This document shows positions 8,345-16,403 of a DNA stretch of 64,000 bases, piece by piece. Within the stretch, counting starts at the first letter, position 1; every line of letters begins with the position of its first letter. Source of the DNA: G963691835 sp963691835 (lineage in GTDB: Bacteria > Pseudomonadota > Alphaproteobacteria > Thalassobaculales > Thalassobaculaceae); the NCBI GenBank assembly GCA_963691835.1, contig OY829383.1, positions 1,426,001 through 1,490,000 of the forward strand, written 5' to 3'. Below the pieces are notes generated by a model, which saw only the letters and a program-made list of their open reading frames with translations, was not told the origin of the DNA and did no database searches. The position numbers and the translations under genes were made by a program.

Positions 8345-8905
8345 ATGTGCACTGCAACAGACGAGGGTGGGTCAACCACCACGCCGTTCACAGCAGAGAA
8401 ACCCACGGAGATGGACCGGAGCACGTTCGTCTACCGCTTCGGCGGCGTCTACGAGCACTCTCCCTGGGTCGCTGAGATGACCTTTGATGCTGGCTTGGAC
8501 GCGCGCGCGGACACAGCGGAGGGCCTGTCCAGCCTGATGGCGCCGATCCTGGATCACGCCGACTATGACGCCCGGCTGGGCGTTCTGCGCGCGCATCCCG
8601 ATCTTGCCGGAAAGCTGGCCGTGAGGGGGGCACTGACAGCGGACAGCACGGCGGAGCAGGCCGGTGCTGGTTTGGACCGCTGCACACCAGCGGAGTTCGA
8701 CAGCTTTCGGGCGCTCAACGATGCTTACACGTCGCGCTTCGGGTTCCCGTTCATCCTGGCTGTGAAGGGCTACGACCGGGCCGGAATCCTCGATGTGTTC
8801 CGCTCGCGGGTCGACAACCCGGTCGATGAGGAGTTCGCGGAGGCGATCCGGCAGGTGCACCGCATCGCCCGGTTTCGGCTGGTTCAGATTGCGGAGACCG
8901 GATGA
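8345..8905 (+). CDS. uraD: OHCU decarboxylase (urate catabolism)
   Basis: This 186-residue enzyme decarboxylates 2-oxo-4-hydroxy-4-carboxy-5-ureidoimidazoline to (S)-allantoin, two steps after PuuD. Motifs seen are GGVYEHSPWVAE near the N-terminus, RLGVLRAHPDLAGK with the catalytic histidine, and the strongly conserved LNDAYTSRFGFPFILAVKGYDR, which carries the substrate loop. The start at 8345 is supported by a GAGGAAA site and leaves the conserved MDRSTFVYRFGG about 22 residues inside, as usual for the family. It is expressed divergently from puuD. The intermediate enzyme, 5-hydroxyisourate hydrolase, is not in this window. Confidence 0.92.
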   Translation: MCTATDEGGSTTTPFTAEKPTEMDRSTFVYRFGGVYEHSPWVAEMTFDAGLDARADTAEGLSSLMAPILDHADYDARLGVLRAHPDLAGKLAVRGALTADSTAEQAGAGLDRCTPAEFDSFRALNDAYTSRFGFPFILAVKGYDRAGILDVFRSRVDNPVDEEFAEAIRQVHRIARFRLVQIAETG

Positions 8906-8917
8906 GGCTCCGCCGGA

Positions 8918-9793
8918 TCAGTGAACCGCGACCTGCCGGCGGCTTGGGTCCAGGTCGTAGACCGTTTCTCTGAGGCCATCGAGGAGCGCCTGTCGGTCAC
9001 CCATCTCCCGCAGGGTATCGGGCTCTATCGGTGAGCCGATATGGGCCTTCACCTCGGCACCGATATGGCGCACCACTTCCCTCATCAGAAGAGCTTCGCG
9101 AAGACCCTCGCTGAACTTGCTGACGAGATGAAACAGCAAGCCGTTCTGGCCCTCGAAGAAAACCGGCACAACGGTCGCGTCCGCGCTGTCGATAAGCTTG
9201 CCCGCGAAAAGCTTCCAGGGCGCATCGGTCGCCCGGCTAAACGGCCGCTCTGCCGTCGAGACCCGGCCGGCCGGGAAGATCACGATCGCACCACCGTCGC
9301 GCAAGTGATCCAGGGCGGCCCGCTTCGACTGAACGTTGGCCCGCACAGCACTTGACGCCCCATCGAACTCGATCGGGATCAGATAAGGCCGCAGCGGTGC
9401 CGCGCGGCCAAGGACGGCGTGGGCCAACAGCTTGAAGTCCGTCCGGATCTGAGAAGTGATATGCCCGATGGCCAAACCATCGAGAACGCCGAACGGATGG
9501 TTGGCAATGATGATTAGTGGGCCATCCTTGGGAACGGAGCAAAGCCGGTCCCGGTCGAACGACACCGACAAGTCGAGACTTTGGATCGCCGACGGCCAGA
9601 AGTTCTCCTCACCGCGCCACGCCCCCATGTACTCGTCGTACATCCTTTGGAGCTTCGGCTGTCCGCTGAGGATCTCCACTACGCGAATCATATACTGCCG
9701 GAGGATCGGGTCATCCGGATTACAGTAGGAAACCTCAGGCATGGTCCCCAGGATGCGCCGCTTGAGCGTCTGGACTTCGTCTCGCCCCCACAT
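8918..9793 (-). CDS. PlsC-like lysophospholipid acyltransferase family protein
   Basis: This 291-residue protein has a glycerolipid-type acyltransferase domain (about residues 85-235). The catalytic block is ANHPFGVLDGLAIGH, an H-x5-D variant of the usual H-x4-D seen in lyso-ornithine-lipid/haemolysin-linked acyltransferases. Further family blocks are GAIVIFPAGRVST, which binds the acceptor phosphate region, and DATVVPVFFEGQNG. There is no clear transmembrane helix, so it is probably a peripheral membrane enzyme. The start could also be the ATG at 9742, which has a better purine run (GGGG). Its end lies 12 bp from the convergent uraD stop. The lipid acceptor is unknown. Confidence 0.78.
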   Translation of the reverse strand: MWGRDEVQTLKRRILGTMPEVSYCNPDDPILRQYMIRVVEILSGQPKLQRMYDEYMGAWRGEENFWPSAIQSLDLSVSFDRDRLCSVPKDGPLIIIANHPFGVLDGLAIGHITSQIRTDFKLLAHAVLGRAAPLRPYLIPIEFDGASSAVRANVQSKRAALDHLRDGGAIVIFPAGRVSTAERPFSRATDAPWKLFAGKLIDSADATVVPVFFEGQNGLLFHLVSKFSEGLREALLMREVVRHIGAEVKAHIGSPIEPDTLREMGDRQALLDGLRETVYDLDPSRRQVAVH

Positions 9794-9909
9794 ACCCGCA
9801 CCACATCGTGTTGAGGATCTGTGACCTCTAACGATGCTCCGTGAAGGCTGAATGACCTCTATGTGAAAGGTAAACTGTCGGGAGATTGCGAAGCCGTGAC
9901 AGCCTGACC

Positions 9910-11112
9910 CTAGTCGGCTTGTCTCGCGGCACCGGACGCAAGCAAAGCGGCAATCGCGTCGGAGGCGTATCCGGCTTCTTCCAGGACGGAGCGGGTGTCA
10001 CCGCCGAGCCTGGGTGCCGACCCTTGTTCTTGGCGCATTCCGCCGCCGAACGTCACGGATGGGCGGGTGCGTCTGATCTTCCCCTCCGTCGGGTGCTCTT
10101 CGTCAAAGAAGAACCCGACATCATCGAGATGGGGGTCCTCCAGAACAGCCTCGATGGTGTTGTAAGGCGCCGCCGGGACGTCGAGCTCGGCAAAGATTCC
10201 GATCCATTCGTCCGTCGTTTTCGCCGCCAAGCCCTCGGCCCGAACCTCGAAATAGGCCTCGGCATTGGCCGTTCTGCTGGCCGCGGTGTCGAATCGGGGG
10301 TCGGTCTTGAGTTCAGGCCGTCCGATTGCGTCGAAGAAGGCAAACGCCTGGGCATCGGTGTTCGGGCCAACGGTAATGTACCCATCCAGCGTCGCGATTG
10401 GACGATAAAAGGGGCTCAACAACCGGCCGTCGCCTGTCGGGCCAACCGGCGGATCAAAGGTCGCCGCTCCCATGTGTTCCGAGGTCACAAAGGACGCCAT
10501 GGTCTCGAACATGGGCACTTCGATCATCTCGCCTCGCCCTGTCTTTTCCCTCCGGTAGAGGGCGAAGCCGATGGACTGTGCGGCCACCAAACCGGTCACG
10601 TGGTCGGACATGACCATCGGTACGAAGCGCGGCTCCCCCGTTGCCCGGTGAAGCGTTGCCGCGACACCGGAGACGCTCTGAATGATTGGGTCGTAGGCCG
10701 GCCGGTTGTAGTACCGACCACCGGCCCCGAAGCCGACAATCCCGCAGTAGATCAGCCGGGGATTCTCAGCCAGCAGGCTTTCCCCATCCAGTCTTGCCCG
10801 GGCCAGCCCTTGAGGCCGGACGTTCGTGACAAAAACATCCGCGTGCCGGATCAGATCCTTCAGCACCGCCAGCCCTTCCGACTGTTTGATGTCCAGGCAA
10901 ATCGAGCGCTTGTTGCGATTGAAGTTGATGAATTTTCCGGACATGCCGGGTGTTCGGCTGCCGTGCGCCATGGTCCGGAGGAGATCGCCGTCCGGCGCCT
11001 CCACCTTGATCACGTCCGCCCCCTGATCGGCCAGCGTGCGAGAGCAAATCGGCCCCACCACCACGGTCGTCTGATCAATCACGCGGATGCCGCCGAGGGG
11101 GCCGCCCGTCAC
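9910..11112 (-). CDS. Family III CoA-transferase (CaiB/BaiF type), second copy
   Basis: This 400-residue family III CoA-transferase is distinct from the one at 5164-6411. Hallmarks are GGPLGGIRVIDQTTVVVGPICSR, LADQGADVIKVEAPDGDLLR and NFNRNKRSICLDIKQSEGL, with the catalytic Asp in VPMVMSDHVTGLVAAQ. I start it at the GTG at 11112, which overlaps the upstream hydratase stop in a GTGA junction and places the conserved N-terminus normally. An ATG at 11142 is the alternative. Translational coupling to a MaoC/HTD2-type hydratase points to a CoA thioester pathway; mesaconyl-CoA transferases belong to this family, but so do many others. Confidence 0.88.
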   Translation of the reverse strand: MTGGPLGGIRVIDQTTVVVGPICSRTLADQGADVIKVEAPDGDLLRTMAHGSRTPGMSGKFINFNRNKRSICLDIKQSEGLAVLKDLIRHADVFVTNVRPQGLARARLDGESLLAENPRLIYCGIVGFGAGGRYYNRPAYDPIIQSVSGVAATLHRATGEPRFVPMVMSDHVTGLVAAQSIGFALYRREKTGRGEMIEVPMFETMASFVTSEHMGAATFDPPVGPTGDGRLLSPFYRPIATLDGYITVGPNTDAQAFAFFDAIGRPELKTDPRFDTAASRTANAEAYFEVRAEGLAAKTTDEWIGIFAELDVPAAPYNTIEAVLEDPHLDDVGFFFDEEHPTEGKIRRTRPSVTFGGGMRQEQGSAPRLGGDTRSVLEEAGYASDAIAALLASGAARQAD

Positions 11113-11996
11113 CCCGCAAACTCCAGGTCCATGGTCGCGCACATCGCACCGTCCTTGTCCGCAATCCAGCAGGTCGCGAGACCGTCTTCACCGGCGCCGC
11201 CCTGGATCGAGACTGTATCGCCGACATAGATCGGCCGGGTGAGACGCGCCGAGAAGCCCGTCAGTTTACCGGTGAGCCGAGGCAATGCCGCCTCCAGCAT
11301 AACGGTCATCGTCAGCCCACCGTTCTGGACGGTCGCCGGATACCCCTCCTCTTCCCGAGCGTAGTCGGCGTCATAGTGGATCCGGTGCGCATTCCAGGTG
11401 ATGGCGGAGTAGCGGAAGACCACCGTGGGACTGAACGTCATCTCGACGGACCAGGCGGGGCTGTCGGGTGCCGGTGTCGGCGGGGTGATGCGGCTCTTCT
11501 CGCCGGGGGCTGGCATCTCACGATAGATGGCGTCGAACTCGTCAATCGCGACGACCTCCCCACCGGTCTCGATCTTGTTCCGAAGCGTAAGGATCGCGAT
11601 CCGTCCGGTGCGCCCGATCTTGGGGGCGATGGTGACGACCTCGGTGATCCGGCGCGCGGGCACTCCGGCGCGGAGGGTGCCGTTGATGGTCACACGCCGC
11701 CCGGCCCCCATCCGCCGGGGCAGCGGGATTGGCGGCAGGACGACGCCTTTGTTCGGGTGACCGTCCGGTCCGATGTCCGACTGGCGCGTTGCGTCGGCGA
11801 AGAACATCCCGAACCAGTGCGGCGGTAGCGCCGCGCCGTTTGGAAAGGCGTCGAGATCGTGGTCCAGCATGCCCGCGATCCGGCGGACCGTGACCGGGCT
11901 GATATCGTCCTCCGCGACCCGTTCGGTCCCGATGTGGGGAGCAAGCGCCTCAATCGCCTCGATGAAGGCTTCATCCGAGTCGTATCTGTCGGCCAT
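11109..11996 (-). CDS. FAS1-like/MaoC double-hotdog dehydratase (HTD2, mesaconyl-C4-CoA hydratase-like)
   Basis: This 295-residue protein resembles HTD2/mesaconyl-C4-CoA hydratase enzymes, which add or remove water at acyl-CoA or acyl-ACP thioesters. The N-terminal half is a FAS1-like dehydratase fold with GAALPPHWFGMFFAD and GRRVTINGTLRAGVPA. The C-terminal hotdog has the diagnostic FRYSAITWNAHRIHYDADYA followed by EEGYPATVQNGGL, carrying the catalytic His/Asp. The ATG at 11996 follows a GGGGAGCGG site. It is the first gene of a coupled pair with the CaiB enzyme. In known pathways this hydratase forms citramalyl-CoA, which a HpcH-type lyase such as the one at 4280-5167 could cleave. Confidence 0.85.
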   Translation of the reverse strand: MADRYDSDEAFIEAIEALAPHIGTERVAEDDISPVTVRRIAGMLDHDLDAFPNGAALPPHWFGMFFADATRQSDIGPDGHPNKGVVLPPIPLPRRMGAGRRVTINGTLRAGVPARRITEVVTIAPKIGRTGRIAILTLRNKIETGGEVVAIDEFDAIYREMPAPGEKSRITPPTPAPDSPAWSVEMTFSPTVVFRYSAITWNAHRIHYDADYAREEEGYPATVQNGGLTMTVMLEAALPRLTGKLTGFSARLTRPIYVGDTVSIQGGAGEDGLATCWIADKDGAMCATMDLEFAG

Positions 11997-12153
11997 GGAT
12001 CCGCTCCCCACCCGTGCATTGGTTTCGAGCATTGGAGACGACGCAGACGAGATCCGCAATTCCCCAGCGAAGACGCCTCGCCCGCCGAGGGGACCTTGGC
12101 GATACCGGGTCGCGGCATGCAGGATGGCAGGAGCCGTTGGAAGGAGAGGCCCA

Positions 12154-13764
12154 ATGCCCAAGGGGATCGTCGTTTGCCCGCAACCGCGCGCCGCCGATGT
12201 GGGAGCAGATATTCTGCGCCGGGGCGGGTCCGCCTTTGACGCGGCGATTGCGACCGCGTTCGCCCAGATGGTCATGGACCCATTCATGTGTGGTCTCGGT
12301 GGCATGGGAACGCTCCAGTATTTCAGAAGCGGTGACGGCGCCCACGGCATGATCGATTTCTACAATCGGGCAGGCTCAAAGGTGACGGCCGACATGTGGG
12401 CCGACGAGGTCGCGGGCCGGTCGGAGATCAGCGCCTATAGCCTCTTCGACGACTACAGAAGTGAGCTCGGCTACACCGCGATCATGACCCCCGGCACGGT
12501 CGCCGGTTTCTTCGAGGCGCACCAGCGGCTCGGAACTTTGCCGTGGGCGGACCTCCTGCAACCTGCCGCCGATATCGCGCGGGAGGGGTGGGCCTTGGGC
12601 GCCCATGTCCGGGATTTCTGGTCGCGAACGCCAATGCCCGGTGTGCCGGACGGGATCACGCGGCTCAAGGCTTCCAAGGCCTGCGCCGACATCTATCTGC
12701 GGCCGGACGGCACGCTTTGGAATGTGGGCGACATCATCCGGAATCCGGACATGGCCGATACGTTGGAAGCCATCGGGACGGATGGAGCGGACATCTTCTA
12801 CCGAGGGGACATCGGAAAGAAGATCGCCGAGGACTTCGACGCCAACGGTGCCTACATCACGGCGGAGGACTTGGCCGGCTACACCCCGCGCATCGGAGAG
12901 CCCGTCAAAGGCACCTACCGTGGCCTGACGGTCGCGTCGAACCCGCCGCCCGGCAGCGGGGCCGTGCTGATCCAGATGCTCCAGATCCTGGAACACTTCG
13001 ACCTCGGCGCACTGCCCCACGGATCGGCGGATCATATCGACCTGGTCGCGCGCGCCATGGGCTTTGCCCACGCTGACCGGAACCGCTGGCTGGCGGACCC
13101 GGAGTTCATCGACGTGCCGACGGAGACGCTGCTGGACCCAGCGCGCGCCGCCGGGCACGCGGACCGCATCAAGGCGGGAGAGCGGGCGCCCTACGAGCGG
13201 GATCAGCCCTACAACTCAACCACCCATCTCTCGGTCTACGACGAGGACGGCAACGCGGTCTCCGTAACGCATACGCTTGGTACCGGTTGCGGTGTGGTCA
13301 CCCCGGGTCTTGGTTTCGTCTGGAACAACTCCATGAAGCTTGCTGACCCCTGGCCCGGACGTCCGAACTCCCTCGCTCCCGGCAAAGCGCGCTCCACGGG
13401 GATGGTCCCCACCATGCTGCTGAAGGACGGAAAACCGGTCATCATCGTCGGCGCCCTCGGCGGGAGCGTGATCATCTCGGCGGTGCTGCAAACCATTCTG
13501 AACATCGTCGATTTCGGCATGTCGCCGGTCGAGGCGGTGACCGTCCCGCGCATTCATCACGAGGGGGCGGCCCTGCACGCGGAGGCGCGGATCCAGTCCA
13601 GCGTGGTCGACGCGCTCCGGTCCCGAGGCCACGACGTCGCCCATTCCGCGATCAGCTTCGACCCGGTCATGGCCCGCGCCCACGTGATTGCTTTGGACGA
13701 GGACGGGCGTTGGCGCGGGGGTGCGGACCCGAGAAGCGGCGGCGGTGTCGCGGAGGTCTGGTAG
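12154..13764 (+). CDS. Gamma-glutamyltransferase family (Ntn-hydrolase)
   Basis: This 536-residue gamma-glutamyltranspeptidase-type protein is made as a precursor that self-cleaves into two subunits. The large-subunit part starts PKGIVVCPQPRAADVGADILRRGGSAFDAAIAT and includes the GLGGMGTL block. The new N-terminal nucleophile is probably Thr356, first of TTHLSVYDEDGNAVSVTHTL. The oxyanion block is near GALGGSVIISAVLQTILNI. There is no signal peptide, unlike E. coli Ggt, so it is probably cytoplasmic and may act on a gamma-glutamyl or amide metabolite other than glutathione. AAGGAGAGG precedes the ATG. It is divergent from the hydratase/CaiB pair and may process a product of that block. Confidence 0.88.
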   Translation: MPKGIVVCPQPRAADVGADILRRGGSAFDAAIATAFAQMVMDPFMCGLGGMGTLQYFRSGDGAHGMIDFYNRAGSKVTADMWADEVAGRSEISAYSLFDDYRSELGYTAIMTPGTVAGFFEAHQRLGTLPWADLLQPAADIAREGWALGAHVRDFWSRTPMPGVPDGITRLKASKACADIYLRPDGTLWNVGDIIRNPDMADTLEAIGTDGADIFYRGDIGKKIAEDFDANGAYITAEDLAGYTPRIGEPVKGTYRGLTVASNPPPGSGAVLIQMLQILEHFDLGALPHGSADHIDLVARAMGFAHADRNRWLADPEFIDVPTETLLDPARAAGHADRIKAGERAPYERDQPYNSTTHLSVYDEDGNAVSVTHTLGTGCGVVTPGLGFVWNNSMKLADPWPGRPNSLAPGKARSTGMVPTMLLKDGKPVIIVGALGGSVIISAVLQTILNIVDFGMSPVEAVTVPRIHHEGAALHAEARIQSSVVDALRSRGHDVAHSAISFDPVMARAHVIALDEDGRWRGGADPRSGGGVAEVW

Positions 13765-13770
13765 GGCGCT

Positions 13771-13832
13771 AGAGCAGATCGTCTGGCACTTGGATCACTT
13801 TGTGATCAAAGTGCCGGTCGTGAATCTACTCT
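13771..13832. repeat. 62-bp nested palindromic intergenic element
   Basis: Two nested inverted repeats share one centre. The inner arms are GGCACTTGGATCAC (13785-13798) and GTGATCAAAGTGCC (13802-13815), matching at 13 of 14 positions around a TTT loop. The outer arms are AGAGCAGAT (13771-13779) and ATCTACTCT (13824-13832), matching at 8 of 9. It has the look of a dispersed REP-like element and could also end transcription after the gamma-glutamyltransferase gene. Confidence 0.7.
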
Positions 13833-13859
13833 ATCATTTCATTTTAGAGGCAAACTCAG

Positions 13860-13896
13860 AGCGGTTATTTGATCGCGGAGTGATTCAACAACCGCT
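13860..13896. repeat. Second inverted repeat next to the palindromic element
   Basis: AGCGGTT at 13860-13866 and AACCGCT at 13890-13896 form a perfect 7-bp inverted repeat around 23 nt. It sits 27 bp past the larger palindrome and directly before the end of the convergent DUF4198 gene, so it may be part of the same mobile-repeat unit or a terminator. Confidence 0.45.
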
Positions 13897-13905
13897 GATT
13901 TGGCT

Positions 13906-14718
13906 CTACTCGGGAACCGCGAAGGTCAGCGACGCCCAAAGCGTTTCCCAAACCGCGTTGTCCCGGGGGAGGAGATCCGGCTTCGGCTCCCGCAACACCA
14001 CGGCATCGATGAGGTAGATGTGACCTGCTTTCACGGGCACCTCCGCCTCACCCATTCCGTTGGTCCGGAGCAAGGTGATGGTGACCTTGCCGTCGGGCGC
14101 ACGCTCGAAAACCTCGACCTGTACACCCACCCGTGGTGCGCCGAGATAGAGAACACGGACCGGGACGGTATCCCTATTGTCCGTGTAGGGATTTGCGAGC
14201 GCCACGATCTCCGTATCAAACCCAACAGCACTGTCGCTGCCGTCCCCGCCGCCGACTGCAACGAGGGTTTTGGCGAAGCGGGCGTAGCTTTCGACAAAAC
14301 CAGTTCGCGGCAGTCCTCGCGCCCGATGCCGGGCTTCGATCTCCGGGAAGTCTTTGTGGCGTGCAAACCTGAGAAAGGCATCCCACTCGTTGTAGATCAG
14401 CCAGGACGAGGTCGACTGATAAACGACGCGGTGAAGACCGGCCGTGGCATCCTCCAGACGGGCGACCGGCTTGTCGCCGAGCCGGCCCGGTATGTCGGTC
14501 GTCGTGCCGGCGACATGGTGCTCAAACCGAACGAAGCTGTTCCGGTTGTAGATCTGACTGGAGCCCTCAAACTGCTCGCCGTTAACGAGGTCGATGGCTA
14601 TTGTCTCGCCTGTTGAAAGTTGGAACGCTGCCGGATCGAGCCAGACCTCATGCGCCTTGGGGCTGGACGGGACGATCGACAGGGCGAGTACTGAGATCAG
14701 ACAAAGGACTTTGCTCAT
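13906..14718 (-). CDS. DUF4198 domain periplasmic protein (NikM-like metal-uptake component)
   Basis: This 270-residue exported protein begins MSKVLCLISVLALSIVPSSPKA followed by HEVWLDPAAFQLSTGETIAIDLVNGEQFEG, the DUF4198 opening. It contains two Ig-like beta modules; the second has TVPVRVLYLGAPRVGVQVEVFERAP and ends in the GHIYLIDAVVLREP block. DUF4198 proteins are often linked to nickel/cobalt uptake, and the mature N-terminal His could bind metal. The ATG at 14718 has AAGG just before it and overlaps the start codon of the divergent HupE/UreJ gene; a further ATG lies at 14733. The head-to-head pairing with a HupE-type permease supports a metal-handling role, but this is not proven. Confidence 0.78.
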   Translation of the reverse strand: MSKVLCLISVLALSIVPSSPKAHEVWLDPAAFQLSTGETIAIDLVNGEQFEGSSQIYNRNSFVRFEHHVAGTTTDIPGRLGDKPVARLEDATAGLHRVVYQSTSSWLIYNEWDAFLRFARHKDFPEIEARHRARGLPRTGFVESYARFAKTLVAVGGGDGSDSAVGFDTEIVALANPYTDNRDTVPVRVLYLGAPRVGVQVEVFERAPDGKVTITLLRTNGMGEAEVPVKAGHIYLIDAVVLREPKPDLLPRDNAVWETLWASLTFAVPE

Positions 14719-15835
14719 GCGCCTTGCGCTCATGCTGATGACGTTGCTGTGCGTGTTCTCTGCTTCGCCAGGACCGGCCGGCGCTCATGAAGTCCGGCCT
14801 TCGGTCGCCGACGTCGTCGTCTCCGACGGCACCGTTCGGATCGACGTCGATGTGACCCTAGAAGCGTTCGTCGCCAATGTCGATCTGGAGGGTCTTCAGG
14901 ACACAGACGCAGCGGCGAACGCTGCCGACTACGACCGGTTGCGGTCATTGCCGCCAAAGGCGCTCGAACAAGCGTTTCGAGAAACCTGGCCCAGCATGCG
15001 GGCGGACATGTTCTTGGAGGCCGGTGGAGAGCGCGTCCTCCCAACTCTGGTCAGTGTTCTGATCGACCCCGTGGGGAACACTGCCCTGCCGCGCGACTCG
15101 CGGATCACGCTCGAGGCTCAAATGACCGGACCCGTTTCGATCGGTTGGGCGCCGCGTTTCGGGGATCTCATCCTCCGCCAACAGGGCGTCGCGGAGGCCG
15201 ATGCCTACACGGGCCTCCTCTCCGGGGGCGAGATGAGCCCGCCCCTGACCGCGACGGGCGGATCGAGCGAAGGAACGGTCGAAACACTCGTCCGCTATAT
15301 CGGCGTCGGCTTTGATCACATCATCCCCAAAGGTCTGGACCACATCTTGTTCGTCCTGGGACTTTTCTTTCTGGCTCCCAGGGTTGTCCCACTGATCTGG
15401 CAGGTCTCCGCTTTCACACTCGCTCATACCGTTACACTGGCGCTGGGTGCGGCGGGCTGGGTTTCGGTCCCCGCGGAGATCGTCGAGCCTCTGATCGCCG
15501 CCTCGATCGTGTTCGTGGCCGTCGAAAACATGCTCACATCAGGGCTGCACCGATGGCGTCCGGTTCTCGTGTTCGGTTTCGGCCTGCTGCACGGCTTGGG
15601 CTTCGCCTCCGTCCTCGGAGAGTTTGGGTTGCCGCCAGGGCAGTTCATCCCAGCACTGATCGGCTTCAACATCGGCGTTGAAGTCGGACAGATCGCCGTG
15701 ATCGCGGTCGCCTTTCTCGCCGTTGGTATCTGGTTCCGGGAACGGCCGTGGTATCGGCAGCGGATCTCGATCCCTGCATCAGGCGTGATCGCGGCCGTGG
15801 GCGTCTTCTGGGTTATTGAAAGAGTATTCCTTTAA
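14717..15835 (+). CDS. HupE/UreJ family membrane protein (putative Ni/Co permease)
   Basis: This 372-residue protein has a signal peptide (about residues 1-23, ending PAGA-HEVRPS), a periplasmic beta-rich domain of about 165 residues, and a C-terminal membrane domain. The membrane part starts at the family signature GFDHIIPKGLDHILFVLGLFF and continues with FTLAHTVTLALG, VFGFGLLHGLGFASVLGEFG and FNIGVEVGQ. The conserved His/Asp residues in these helices are thought to bind nickel or cobalt in HupE/UreJ. AAAGGA lies 8 nt before the ATG at 14717. No hydrogenase or urease genes are in view, so the cargo and purpose remain open. Confidence 0.85.
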   Translation: MRLALMLMTLLCVFSASPGPAGAHEVRPSVADVVVSDGTVRIDVDVTLEAFVANVDLEGLQDTDAAANAADYDRLRSLPPKALEQAFRETWPSMRADMFLEAGGERVLPTLVSVLIDPVGNTALPRDSRITLEAQMTGPVSIGWAPRFGDLILRQQGVAEADAYTGLLSGGEMSPPLTATGGSSEGTVETLVRYIGVGFDHIIPKGLDHILFVLGLFFLAPRVVPLIWQVSAFTLAHTVTLALGAAGWVSVPAEIVEPLIAASIVFVAVENMLTSGLHRWRPVLVFGFGLLHGLGFASVLGEFGLPPGQFIPALIGFNIGVEVGQIAVIAVAFLAVGIWFRERPWYRQRISIPASGVIAAVGVFWVIERVFL

Positions 15836-15983
15836 TCGTATTACATAACAAATTGCTCAACCCACCTGATCATGAGGTCATCCACCCCACCACCACAGTT
15901 GATCTGGGTGCCAAAGTAACTACAAAGTCGCGACTAATAACGAACTGGCCGACCCCCGGTACGGTTCGGCGAGGGGGGCTCGC

Positions 15984-16391
15984 ATGGATATCGACCTGTC
16001 GACGATTCCGATCCTTGTGATCGATGACGACCCGACGGCCAGGACATTCCTGTGTCAGATCTTGAAACGCCTGTCGTTCGAGACGCTGATAGAAGCAGCG
16101 GATGGGGAAGAGGCACTCCAGTGTCTCGAAGGGTTTCTGCCGGCCGTTGTCTTTTGTGATCTGCACATGAAGCCGATGGACGGGCTCTCTTTCCTTCTGA
16201 AGCTTCGGAAGGGCGAAGACATGCGCCTGCGCGGCCTTCCGGTGGTGATGCTGACATCGGAAATGCGGGACGAGGCGATTAATGTGGCCAAGACCCTTAA
16301 GGCGAGCGACTACATCGTCAAGCCGACGTCCCGGGTGGAAGTGAAGGCCGCATTGGAACGAGCCCTCGGCGTCGAACTCCCCGCCGTCTGA
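15984..16391 (+). CDS. Stand-alone response regulator receiver (CheY-like)
   Basis: This 135-residue protein is a single receiver domain with no output domain. The acidic pocket is VIDDDPTAR (residues 12-20), the phosphoacceptor is Asp59 in VVFCDLHMKPMDG, the switch Thr is in VVMLTSEM, and the conserved Lys is in DYIVKPTSR. The YIVKPT ending and the FCDxHMxPxDG block are shared with the receiver at 17921-18337, so the two are probable paralogues. It converges on the 506-residue unknown gene with a 12-bp gap. It probably takes phosphate from the giant hybrid kinase or competes for it; that is inference from proximity. Confidence 0.88.
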   Translation: MDIDLSTIPILVIDDDPTARTFLCQILKRLSFETLIEAADGEEALQCLEGFLPAVVFCDLHMKPMDGLSFLLKLRKGEDMRLRGLPVVMLTSEMRDEAINVAKTLKASDYIVKPTSRVEVKAALERALGVELPAV

Positions 16392-16403
16392 CTCTTTTCG
16401 GGC

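Noticed and set aside
9886..11229. Plus-strand open frame of 447 codons opposite the second CaiB gene
   Set aside because: Same reason: the conserved family III CoA-transferase is on the minus strand and the plus frame is low-information.
11773..12153. N-terminal extension of the gamma-glutamyltransferase gene
   Set aside because: The extra 127 codons are antisense to the hydratase gene and not GGT-like; the ATG at 12154 has a strong AAGGAGAGG site.
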